The notes: a model not told the origin generated them from the sequence alone. DNA of 6,809 bases from Methanobacteriota archaeon (GCA_028679495.1 JAJRBK010000007.1:1-6809); one strand, 5' to 3'. Positions 1 to 5,814 are shown, counted from the stretch's first letter. Numbers and translations: made by a program.

Positions 1-299
1 AAGGTTCGAGGACAACATGCCCACGGTTCTCCCTCTTTCATCATGTCTCCCATCACGCTCCAGTGTCCTCGTGTATATGGGAGCGGCACAAGGCTCGATA
101 AGTCGGCGGTCAAGTTGATCGTACCTACGGGGCCAAGACCTGTGTTAGACACAGGAGCATCATTCATCACGGGTACCGCCTGTGCCGCTTCAGAAATATT
201 GATAAAAGGAGTGTCCACGTTAGAACTCCGTAAAGAATCTACATACAACGCTTTCCCTCGTATCAAGTTCGCATTGTCACACCAGAGTACACGCAGCAT
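1..299 (-). CDS. Glutamine synthetase family protein, N-terminal part (runs off left edge)
   Basis: The minus strand stays open from here to the window edge and gives 99 codons beginning MLRVLWCDNANLIRGKAL. It continues with AAQAVPVMNDAPV, TGLGPVGTINL, LVPLPYTRGHWSVMGDM and GEPWACCPRT. This order matches the N-terminal beta-grasp domain of glutamine-synthetase-family proteins (typically VRVLWCDNAN.IR.KA, GLGPVGE, LPY.PG, GDM...GEPW..CPR). The ATP- and glutamate-binding catalytic domain lies outside the window, so true glutamine synthetase cannot be told from a gamma-glutamyl-amine ligase paralogue. I chose ATG 299 because GAGG sits 5 nt before it, a TATA-like GTATAGAG lies about 50 nt upstream, and the family similarity begins there. 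An in-frame ATG at 338 would add 13 residues (MARPSSILPTEAT) but has no obvious SD. Family call is firm; substrate is not. Confidence 0.85.
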   Translation of the reverse strand, partial: MLRVLWCDNANLIRGKALYVDSLRSSNVDTPFINISEAAQAVPVMNDAPVSNTGLGPVGTINLTADLSSLVPLPYTRGHWSVMGDMMKEGEPWACCPRT

Positions 300-346
300 T
301 GTTGCCTCGGTCGGCAAAATAGACGAAGGACGTGCCATATGTCGTG

Positions 347-354
347 CTCTATAC
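347..354 (-). promoter_or_regulatory. Candidate TATA box of the glutamine synthetase homologue
   Basis: Minus-strand GTATAGAG. Placing transcription start about 26 nt downstream gives a leader of about 26 nt before ATG 299, carrying GAGG (305-308) at a 5-nt spacing. The box is a weak match to the archaeal TTTATATA consensus, so this is a model that fits rather than a clear site. Confidence 0.3.
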
Positions 355-512
355 CCACCCTGTTCTAATTGTTTTCTGTTTACCTCTTTTCCCGTGTATC
401 AGCAACCGCGCTTACGCTGTCACGCTTGCTTCACGTTAGACTTGGCAGCACGCGCCCCGTGCGGATTGATTGTAGGCCTTGTGGCTGGCTTTAGCTCTAT
501 GGTCACTGCTCC

Positions 513-530
513 AAAAAAGGAGACGTCTCC
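513..530 (-). terminator. Possible terminator: GGAG-ACGT-CTCC stem followed by six T
   Basis: On the minus strand a perfect 12-bp palindrome, GGAGACGTCTCC (519-530), is followed directly by TTTTTT (513-518). It can fold as a 4-bp stem with an ACGT loop. GTCAC and GTGAC arms (502-506 and 537-541) flank it as a further inverted repeat. It lies about 150 nt past the stop of the small zinc-binding gene and about 210 nt before the next minus-strand start, a sensible place to end a pyrE/zinc-protein transcript. The stem is short; the poly-T tract is the stronger archaeal signal. Confidence 0.4.
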
Positions 531-616
531 AAAAGTGTGACCGTCGACGCGTTACACGGAGGCTGCACGGCTGAGAAGGTGTTCAGAGCCTCAGAGCAAG
601 CACGCTCTCTATCTGT

Positions 617-636
617 CGCACGCTGGCTTGCGTGCG
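617..636. repeat. Perfect 7-bp inverted repeat, CGCACGC with 6-nt loop
   Basis: CGCACGC (617-623), loop TGGCTT, GCGTGCG (630-636). It lies 45 nt past the stop of the small zinc-binding gene on the minus strand and could form a GC-rich hairpin at the 3' end of that transcript. No T tract follows, so a terminator role is only possible; mRNA 3'-end protection is another option. Confidence 0.4.
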
Positions 637-680
637 TTGCGAAGCTGATATGAGGTTTCCTTGAAGACTGGAGAAGCCCC

Positions 681-848
681 TCAAAGCTGAAACGATCCGT
701 CCTTAATGATAAGCAGATGTTCCACGCAAGCCTCGCAGAAAGCGTGCAATTGTCCGTCGTCGAGAATTATTCGGCTAGTCGTCTCAGGAGTGATTTCGCT
801 CCCACACTTTTCGCACACCGCTACCCTTGCATCGTTATCGCGCTTCAT
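681..848 (-). CDS. Small zinc-binding protein with two CxxC motifs (function unknown)
   Basis: Encodes 55 residues. C12-x2-C15 and C38-x2-C41, with H35 just before the second pair, form a probable single zinc site of the treble-clef or zinc-ribbon kind (VCEKCGSEIT ... LHAFCEACVEH). The sequence between the knuckles (SRIILDDGQ) would make a beta hairpin. No other domain fits in this length; such proteins often bind nucleic acid or a protein partner, but nothing here shows which. The start is uncertain. ATG 848 overlaps the stop of a 24-codon leader frame as TAATG; an in-frame GTG at 884 would add 12 residues (VELRLRIGYWDL, first residue read as Met) but sits in the loop of a perfect hairpin. 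Neither has a good SD. It lies downstream of pyrE on the same strand with a gap of 234 bp, so co-transcription is possible but not required. The regular Cys pattern makes it more credible than the antisense frame at 706-912. Confidence 0.65.
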   Translation of the reverse strand: MKRDNDARVAVCEKCGSEITPETTSRIILDDGQLHAFCEACVEHLLIIKDGSFQL

Positions 849-874
849 TAGATCCCAATACCCAATACGTAGAC

Positions 875-891
875 GTAGCTCCACGAGCTAC
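875..891 (-). repeat. Perfect 7-bp hairpin with a 3-nt loop over an alternative GTG start
   Basis: GTAGCTC (875-881), loop CAC, GAGCTAC (885-891). On the minus strand the loop is exactly GTG 884, the longer possible start of the small zinc-binding gene. In RNA the GTG would be presented in a tight triloop about 27 nt before ATG 848. It may be a regulatory leader hairpin, or it may argue against GTG as the start. Confidence 0.45.
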
Positions 892-929
892 TTGTGCATT
901 TCAAGTCATTAGTGACAGACATGCATAAG

Positions 930-951
930 GTTAACTGATATCCTAGTCAAC
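930..951. repeat. 22-bp imperfect palindrome upstream of the small zinc-binding gene
   Basis: GTTAACT (930-936) and AGTCAAC (945-951) are inverted copies with one mismatch, around a central GATATC. The site is operator-like in size and symmetry and lies about 80 nt before ATG 848. A weak TATA-like TTATGCAT (minus strand, about 922-929) is adjacent, so a regulator bound here could overlap a promoter. No factor can be named. Confidence 0.3.
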
Positions 952-1048
952 TCCGAGCTCCGGCACAGCACGTAGGTGCCTTAGACATCACGTGGTACAG
1001 TGCTCAGCAGATTACGCAGTAATGCGGCTGGACACGGCGCTAAAGCTG

Positions 1049-1060
1049 CTGACGCGTCAG
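1049..1060. repeat. Perfect 12-bp palindrome after pyrE
   Basis: CTGACGCGTCAG, starting 22 nt past the pyrE stop on the minus strand. It could fold as a 4-bp stem with a CGCG loop in the pyrE 3' UTR. No T tract follows, so it is not a convincing terminator. Confidence 0.35.
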
Positions 1061-1082
1061 GCTCTCTGCAAATAAGATCTGC

Positions 1083-1622
1083 TCAAAAATCAATGTCGTT
1101 AGTGAAGTCGCTTGCTACGAACAACGATTCAAATAGATAACCCGCCGATTCAATAAGCTCTTTCGCACCGGTTTGGCGATCCAAGATACTTATAACCTTC
1201 ATAACGGTGCCGTCAAGCTGTTCAACCGCCTTTATCGCAAAAAGCACTGAGCGCCCGCTGGTCGTGACATCTTCAACAATGCCAACGTTGTCGCCGCTTT
1301 TGAGACATCCTTCTGCAAGGCGTCTTCTTCCATGCATTTTTTCGGCCTTTCTAATGAAAAATGCACGCACAGTGCCTGACGTAAGAGCGATTGCTGCCGC
1401 GATCGGTATAGCTCCGCTCTCCATACCGCCAACAGCGTCGATGCCCTGTAAGCGCTCAAGCATGAGCTGTGATACGACTGACGCGCCTCGCGGATGCATC
1501 GTGATGCGGCGAAGGTCAAAGTAGACGTTACTTGTCCCCCCACCCGAAAGCGTATACGGCCCCTCAGCAAAGTAGCCGTATCGTTCAATCAGGTCATACA
1601 ATTGAGCGCGTGCGCCATGCAT
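1083..1622 (-). CDS. pyrE: Orotate phosphoribosyltransferase
   Basis: Transfers ribose 5-phosphate from PRPP to orotate to give OMP, the fifth step of de novo UMP synthesis, in the cytoplasm. The 179-residue protein has the type I phosphoribosyltransferase layout. An N-terminal hood carries LSGGGTSNVYFDLRR (25-39). GGMESGAIPIAAAIA (65-79) follows. The flexible catalytic loop is FFIRKAEKMHG (88-98, with R91, K92, K95 and H97). The PRPP-binding signature is VGIVEDVTTSGRSV (113-126, acidic pair E117-D118). Length is normal for archaeal PyrE. I start at ATG 1622 rather than GTG 1631 because AGGTGA lies 5 nt before the ATG, and the GTG is itself part of that SD. It is divergent from hef and has its own TATA-like box. 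The usual partner pyrF is not in the window. Confidence 0.93.
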   Translation of the reverse strand: MHGARAQLYDLIERYGYFAEGPYTLSGGGTSNVYFDLRRITMHPRGASVVSQLMLERLQGIDAVGGMESGAIPIAAAIALTSGTVRAFFIRKAEKMHGRRRLAEGCLKSGDNVGIVEDVTTSGRSVLFAIKAVEQLDGTVMKVISILDRQTGAKELIESAGYLFESLFVASDFTNDIDF

Positions 1623-1627
1623 ACCGT

Positions 1628-1633
1628 TCACCT
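1628..1633 (-). promoter_or_regulatory. Ribosome binding site deciding the pyrE start
   Basis: Minus-strand AGGTGA, then ACGGT, then ATG 1622: a strong archaeal SD at a 5-nt spacing. The GTG at 1631-1629 lies inside the SD, so the shorter protein is preferred. Confidence 0.75.
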
Positions 1634-1680
1634 GCTATACGCTGAGAGCGATCTATCTCACAGCACATTATCAGCTTGGC

Positions 1681-1688
1681 GTATAAGG
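1681..1688 (-). promoter_or_regulatory. Candidate TATA box of pyrE
   Basis: Minus-strand CCTTATAC. A transcription start about 25 nt downstream would leave a leader of about 35 nt, enough to include the AGGTGA ribosome binding site. It is a moderate match to the archaeal consensus. Confidence 0.45.
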
Positions 1689-1744
1689 GTATGCTCCTGT
1701 GCATTTGCCGCTCCTCGCTGTTTCAGCAGGCCAGCGAACGCATA

Positions 1745-1754
1745 GTTATAAAAG
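1745..1754 (+). promoter_or_regulatory. TATA box of hef, placed for a leaderless mRNA
   Basis: GTTATAAAAG, a good archaeal TATA box centred about 29 nt before ATG 1779. Since archaeal transcription normally starts about 25-28 nt past the TATA centre, the mRNA should begin at or within a few bases of the ATG. No SD is seen in front of that ATG. Confidence 0.6.
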
Positions 1755-1778
1755 TGCTCGCATCGAACTACACTCGAG

Positions 1779-4187
1779 ATGTCGGAGTACGTTGACCACA
1801 AGTTGGTAGTGCCCAACTCTATTGAGGCCCGAGCCTATCAGGTTGCGTTGGCGAAATCTGCACTGCAGGCTTCGTCAATGATCGTGCTTCCGACCGGACT
1901 TGGCAAGACTGTTGTCGCGGTGCTCACTATCGCACACAGACTCGAGCATGGTGGAAGGGCGCTCTTCTTGGCACCCACAAAGCCTTTAGTCGAGCAGCAC
2001 GCTCAATTCTTGCGATCATGTCTGCTCGCAGAAACGACCGTCTTTACCGGGGAAATCCCTCCCGACAAGCGATCTCAGCTATGGAATACACACCTGCAAG
2101 CGATTGTTTCTACACCACAAGTCATAGAAAACGACCTGAAGGCTAAGAGAATCGCTCTTTCTGATGTTAAAATCATTATTTTTGATGAAGCCCATAGAGC
2201 GGTCGGCAACTACGCATATCACTTCATTGCAGGCACGTATCTCGAGCAGGCTGAAGACCCGTTGATACTTGGTATGACCGCATCACCGGGAGGTACTATC
2301 GAGAAAATCCACGAGGTGAGTCAGAGCCTTTTTATTGATAATATAGAGATCCGGACTGAAACCGATCCCGACGTGCTTCCGTACACGTTCCAAAAGAATG
2401 TTGAAGTCCGCAGGCTTGTGTTACCGCCTGAAATGAAGCTCATGCAGGAACGGCTCAAACACGCAACGAGCAAGCGGTTGCGGGAACTCATCAAGATGCG
2501 GGTCATCTTTAGTGAGTGGACGTCAACCTCAGATATCATTAAATTGCAGAGCAAAGTCGCGGCCCAACAAAACTACCGCGCCATGTCCCTTCTTGCAGAA
2601 GTGATCAAGCTGCGCCACGCTATTGGGCTCGTGGAAACGCAAGGAGTGGTACCCGCACGGAAGTACTTTGAGCGGCTCCTGAAGGACGTCCAGTCAAAAA
2701 AAGGCAGCAAAGCTGCTAAACGGCTCAGCGTAGACGAGGACGTAAAAGCCTCGATTGCGCTTGCTCAGCGGCTTTCCGAAATTCACCCGAAACTATCCGC
2801 TGTGAAGGATATCGTCACTCGCCAGCTCATTGAGAAGCCAGACTCGCGCATCATCGTTTTTACCAATTACCGCGACACTGCTGAAGTTGTAAAGAATGCA
2901 CTCAGCACCATTGATGGTATTAAGGCGCAGAAATTCGTGGGACAAGCTACGAAGAACGGCCATAAGGGTCTCTCTCAGAAAGAGCAAGTCGAGCTTGTTT
3001 CTGCGTTTGTTGACGGCACGTACAACGTGCTTGTCGCGACAAGCGTCGCTGAAGAGGGGCTCGATATCCCGTCGACTGACATGGTGGTCTTTTATGAGCC
3101 CATCCCGTCAGAGATCCGCAGCATTCAACGAGAAGGCCGCACGGGACGGCGCAGATCGGGCAAGGTCGTCATCCTCGTCACGAAGGGCACGCGCGATGAG
3201 ACGTATAGCTGGTCGAGCAGCCGAAAAAAACGCACTATGCGCGAGGAGATGCAGCGGCTGAGCATCCAAGAGGGCACGCTGCCCACACCAGCCGCAAACA
3301 CTGCAACGGTGAGTGACGATCAAACGCTTGAGGCGAACCCGCTTATGAACGACGCGGTGCATTCACATGAAGATGGTGTAGACGCCAAGGATCAATGCAG
3401 CGTTATCGCACGAGGTAACGCCACAATGAACAGGATGGATCAAGCGCGTGCTAATGATGCGACTCCGCCTGCAGCAAGTACCGCTCAAGAGAACCAAAAA
3501 ACGCTCTTAGACTTTGAAAACGACCAATCATTGGATAGTAAACGCATACGCGTGCTTGCAGATCAACGCGAGACCCGATCAGGCATACTAGAAGAGCTTG
3601 AATCGCTTGGCGCAACCGTTGAAATAAGGACGCTGCCTGTTGCAGACTATATCATAAGCGACCGGATCGCAATTGAGCGAAAAACCACCGAAGATTTTGT
3701 GAGCTCAATCACAGACCGCGATCTCCCCCTTCAGATCCAGCAGCTCGCCGACAACTACTCGCACCCTCTCATGATATTGGAGGGGCCGGGTCTCACCACA
3801 GAACGAAACATTGCACCAAAGGCTGTCAAAGCTATGATGGCAGCTATCGTTGTAGACATGGGCGTGCCTGTCATATGTTCGCGAGACGCTGCTGAAACGG
3901 CCTGTCTGCTCTTCACGATAGCAGAGCGAGAACAGTCAGCCCGTAAGACACCGCCAACGATGCACGGAAAAAAAATCCCAAAGACGTTAAGGGACCAACA
4001 AGAGTACGTTATAGCAATGATTCCGTCAGTTGGACGAGTTACTGCGCGGGTGCTCTTGCAGCATTTCGGCTCCATCCAAGCCGTGTTCTCTGCGTCGACG
4101 TTTGAACTCATGCGGGTTCCCGGCATTGGCAAATACACGGCAGAAAAGATCCACACACTCGCACGAGCAGAGTATGAAACTGAGTAG
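1779..4187 (+). CDS. hef: Hef: fork-specific helicase fused to XPF-type nuclease
   Basis: Euryarchaeal FANCM/XPF relative that unwinds and cleaves stalled or branched replication forks. Length (802 aa) is normal and both halves look active. The superfamily 2 helicase has a Q-motif glutamine (Q21), Walker A PTGLGKT (38-44), DEAH box (136-139), TASPG (167-171), an FTNYRDT motif, and VATSVAEEGLDIP followed by motif VI QREGRTGRR (450-458). A helical insert typical of Hef/FANCM lies between the RecA lobes. A linker of about 100 residues (about 490-590), rich in Ala, Asn, Asp and Gln, looks disordered and ends in PIP-like QKTLLDF (573-579). The ERCC4 nuclease follows, with DQRETR (595-600), VADYIISD and the catalytic IERKTTED (ERK at 633-635). 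Two helix-hairpin-helix motifs close the protein (IPSVGRVTARVLL and VPGIGKYTAEKI). The mRNA is probably leaderless. The TPR gene 100 bp downstream has its own promoter. Confidence 0.97.
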   Translation: MSEYVDHKLVVPNSIEARAYQVALAKSALQASSMIVLPTGLGKTVVAVLTIAHRLEHGGRALFLAPTKPLVEQHAQFLRSCLLAETTVFTGEIPPDKRSQLWNTHLQAIVSTPQVIENDLKAKRIALSDVKIIIFDEAHRAVGNYAYHFIAGTYLEQAEDPLILGMTASPGGTIEKIHEVSQSLFIDNIEIRTETDPDVLPYTFQKNVEVRRLVLPPEMKLMQERLKHATSKRLRELIKMRVIFSEWTSTSDIIKLQSKVAAQQNYRAMSLLAEVIKLRHAIGLVETQGVVPARKYFERLLKDVQSKKGSKAAKRLSVDEDVKASIALAQRLSEIHPKLSAVKDIVTRQLIEKPDSRIIVFTNYRDTAEVVKNALSTIDGIKAQKFVGQATKNGHKGLSQKEQVELVSAFVDGTYNVLVATSVAEEGLDIPSTDMVVFYEPIPSEIRSIQREGRTGRRRSGKVVILVTKGTRDETYSWSSSRKKRTMREEMQRLSIQEGTLPTPAANTATVSDDQTLEANPLMNDAVHSHEDGVDAKDQCSVIARGNATMNRMDQARANDATPPAASTAQENQKTLLDFENDQSLDSKRIRVLADQRETRSGILEELESLGATVEIRTLPVADYIISDRIAIERKTTEDFVSSITDRDLPLQIQQLADNYSHPLMILEGPGLTTERNIAPKAVKAMMAAIVVDMGVPVICSRDAAETACLLFTIAEREQSARKTPPTMHGKKIPKTLRDQQEYVIAMIPSVGRVTARVLLQHFGSIQAVFSASTFELMRVPGIGKYTAEKIHTLARAEYETE

Positions 4188-4230
4188 CCGGATTGAATGC
4201 TTTCGCTGGACGATCAAATGACATAGCAAG

Positions 4231-4240
4231 CTTTATTTAA
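4231..4240 (+). promoter_or_regulatory. TATA box of the TPR protein gene
   Basis: CTTTATTTAA. Transcription would start near 4261-4264, giving a leader of about 25 nt to ATG 4288, which contains GAGG at 4279-4282. Alternatively a start at 4267 would make the upstream GTG leaderless. Either way the TPR gene can be transcribed independently of hef. Confidence 0.5.
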
Positions 4241-4287
4241 GGCGCTGACATATTTTTCGTAATCTAGTGGCAGAGTGTGAGGCATCA

Positions 4288-5073
4288 ATGACAAATGAGC
4301 GTGAAAAGGATAAAGAAAAGGAGCTCGCGCATAACGAAACTGGAGAGACCGAAGAGGCTGAAGTACAGGTCGGAGAGGAGGGCGTCGATGAAAAACAGCT
4401 TGAAGATGAGCAGCCCTCGCTTCCGAGTGATGCAGATCCATTCCTTCTCCACATGCTCCGCTGCGAAGATCTCCTCGAACGTCTAGGTCCTTTGTTAGAG
4501 TTAGACGCGGGCTCAAATCAACGCGTACGAGATGCTTTTACTACAATCAATGAGGGGGATTACGGGGCTGCACTAAAAGCGCTCGATGAAGCAAGGAAAG
4601 AAGAAGAACCTAATCCGCTCATCCCACTCCTTTCAGCGATTGCTCTTCTAAGACAGGGAGATGCATGGCAGGCCGCCTCTCAATGCGACGCTGCTCTTGC
4701 CCTTAACGCGCTCGATCTAAACGCATGGTTGTGCAAAGCAACAGTAGAAGCCGCCGAGCATCGCTTCGTCGACGCATGCGAGCGCCTCAGCAAAGCAATC
4801 GAGCTTGCGCCAAATGACGTAGGGGTGCTTGTTTCACAGGGCGCGTGTTTTATTCGTCTCGGGCGCTTTGATGAAGCAATAAGGGTGCTGTATCGCGCTC
4901 AAAAAATCGATCACTCAAATATCAGGGCGTGGATTAATAAAGGCATTGCATACGCATACACGCATCGTTTAAAAGATGCGCTCAACTGCTTTAGCGAGGC
5001 ATTGTTATTAGATCCCGATAACACTGATGCTCGGACAGCCAAAGAAGAGATGTTGCGAAGGCTCACCCACTAG
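4288..5073 (+). CDS. TPR-repeat protein with acidic, charged N-terminus
   Basis: A protein of 261 residues, probably cytoplasmic: no signal peptide or membrane segment is visible. Numbered from this start, about residues 1-50 are very rich in Glu, Asp and Lys and probably disordered. A short leucine-rich helix follows (about 52-72, FLLHMLRCEDLLERLGPLL). About five TPR units span about 79-244, for example GDYGAALKALDEA, HRFVDACERLSKAIELAPND, GRFDEAIRVLYRAQKIDHSN and HRLKDALNCFSEALLLDPDN, with the usual small-residue and proline spacing. TPR arrays are protein-binding scaffolds and the partner cannot be read from sequence. ATG 4288 is chosen because GAGG lies 5 nt before it; an in-frame GTG at 4267 would add seven residues. 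It faces the hydrolase gene tail to tail and follows hef on the same strand. A link to Hef or the fork is not shown by anything in the sequence. Confidence 0.88.
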   Translation: MTNEREKDKEKELAHNETGETEEAEVQVGEEGVDEKQLEDEQPSLPSDADPFLLHMLRCEDLLERLGPLLELDAGSNQRVRDAFTTINEGDYGAALKALDEARKEEEPNPLIPLLSAIALLRQGDAWQAASQCDAALALNALDLNAWLCKATVEAAEHRFVDACERLSKAIELAPNDVGVLVSQGACFIRLGRFDEAIRVLYRAQKIDHSNIRAWINKGIAYAYTHRLKDALNCFSEALLLDPDNTDARTAKEEMLRRLTH

Positions 5074-5151
5074 GCTATGCCGCGGGCCGAGTGGTGCCCT
5101 GAATATAGCTCTAAGTATTTCGCCCTTCTGTTCATGCCTTTTATCGGTGCT
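5074..5151. other. Convergent intergenic gap between the TPR gene and the hydrolase gene
   Basis: Seventy-eight bases between two facing stop codons. On the plus strand it has a pyrimidine-rich tract (CCCTTCTG) and CCTTTTATC, and on the minus strand short A/T tracts. Either could help end transcription, but no clear hairpin-plus-T terminator is seen. Confidence 0.4.
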
Positions 5152-5781
5152 CTAAAAGTTCGCTGATCCGCCTATTGGTAGTACCGTAACTTTATGACCC
5201 GCATCTTCCGCGCGCCGCTTGAATTCATTCGGATCTGCTTTAATCTGGCTCCACGTGTTGAAATGCATAGGGATAGCAACGTTTGGATTAACGATGTCGA
5301 GTGCACGCACCGCATCAGCGATGTTCATAGTGGGAAAGCCGCCGCCAATGGGTATAAAAAGGACATCGATATTTTGCAGGGGCTGAACGCCGTCGAGGTG
5401 CGTGTCGCCTAGATGCGCGAATCGAACCCCACCGAGCTCAAAGACATATCCTGAGGGATATTCGCTCTTGTGAGTCGCGCCAATCATCGTAATGCTGACG
5501 CCTTCAACAAGCTTGCTCTGTCCGTGCTTCATGACGGTCATTCTCTTGAATTTGCCTGCCATCGGAGGGGGTGCAACTATCATTGCGTTAAATCGCTCAG
5601 CCGTTATGTGGTCAAAATGTTCGTGCGTGATCAAGACGATGTCTGGTTTTCCCGTATAAGCGGGTGCCATTGGATTCCGGTCACTAAAGAACGGATCGAT
5701 TAGCAGCGTGTGATCCACATCTTTGACCTCAAAGCATGCGTGACTGAGATAGGTTACTTTTACCGAGAGGTCTTCTTGCAT
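5152..5781 (-). CDS. UPF0173-type metal-dependent hydrolase (metallo-beta-lactamase fold)
   Basis: Encodes 209 residues forming one metallo-beta-lactamase domain, the usual length for this family of predicted cytoplasmic hydrolases. The family's opening pattern VKVTYLSHACFEV (7-19) is followed by LLIDPFFSDRNP. The metal-binding signature THEHFDH gives H53, H55, D57 and H58. Further probable ligands are H104 in GATHKSEYPSG, D126 in HLGDTHL and H173 in IPMHFNTW. The full set suggests an intact two-metal site. FIPIGGGFPTMNIADAV is a family-typical loop. The natural substrate is unknown for most members; this should not be read as an antibiotic-resistance enzyme. ATG 5781 is the only sensible start, and a TATA box about 25 nt upstream suggests a leaderless mRNA. 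Its promoter carries repeats described separately. Confidence 0.92.
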   Translation of the reverse strand: MQEDLSVKVTYLSHACFEVKDVDHTLLIDPFFSDRNPMAPAYTGKPDIVLITHEHFDHITAERFNAMIVAPPPMAGKFKRMTVMKHGQSKLVEGVSITMIGATHKSEYPSGYVFELGGVRFAHLGDTHLDGVQPLQNIDVLFIPIGGGFPTMNIADAVRALDIVNPNVAIPMHFNTWSQIKADPNEFKRRAEDAGHKVTVLPIGGSANF

Positions 5782-5802
5782 ATACGTACGTCACGTGAAA
5801 CA

Positions 5803-5810
5803 GATATAAC
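5803..5810 (-). promoter_or_regulatory. TATA box of the hydrolase gene, placed for a leaderless mRNA
   Basis: Minus-strand GTTATATC, preceded by AAAGG, a plausible purine-rich BRE. The centre is about 25 nt before ATG 5781, so transcription should start at or next to the ATG. Two palindromes, TCACGTGA (5791-5798) and ACGTACGT (5784-5791), fill the space between box and start. Confidence 0.6.
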
Positions 5811-5814
5811 CCTT

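Larger units (their letters stand above)
300..680. other. Non-coding stretch between the glutamine synthetase homologue and the small zinc-binding protein
   Basis: About 380 bp without a gene I can support. It holds the probable promoter of the minus-strand glutamine synthetase homologue (TATA-like GTATAGAG at 347-354 on the minus strand), a GGAGACGTCTCC palindrome followed by six T on the minus strand (513-530), and a perfect 7-bp stem at 617-636. A plus-strand open frame crosses most of it, but it is antisense to the real gene at the left and resembles no protein I know. No tRNA or recognisable structured RNA was seen. Confidence 0.5.

Noticed and set aside
43..540. Plus-strand open frame of 165 codons
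   Set aside because: It is antisense to clear glutamine-synthetase-family sequence on the minus strand, and its product resembles no protein family I know; its right-hand part crosses intergenic palindromes.
300..680. A tRNA or structured RNA gene in the long non-coding stretch
   Set aside because: I found no TPsiC-like GGTTCGANTCC, no cloverleaf arms and no clear C/D-box pair; only isolated short stems.
706..912. Plus-strand open frame of 68 codons
   Set aside because: It is antisense to the small CxxC/CxxC protein; its Ser/Arg-rich product looks like a shadow frame.
1207..1588. Open frames on both strands overlapping pyrE
   Set aside because: They overlap the unambiguous pyrE coding sequence in other frames and show no domain.
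1623..1631. GTG 1631 as the pyrE start
   Set aside because: The GTG forms part of AGGTGA, the SD ideally spaced for ATG 1622.
1494..1745. Plus-strand open frame of 83 codons across the pyrE-hef divergent region
   Set aside because: It covers the pyrE start, its SD and the candidate pyrE TATA box, and has no recognisable motif.
2896..3362. Arg/Ser-rich open frames inside hef on both strands
   Set aside because: They are shadows of the helicase motif V-VI region of hef, which is intact in its own frame.
4214..4516. Minus-strand open frames opposite the TPR gene start
   Set aside because: They are low-complexity Ser/Phe/Leu frames produced by the Glu/Lys-rich codons of the TPR gene's acidic tail.
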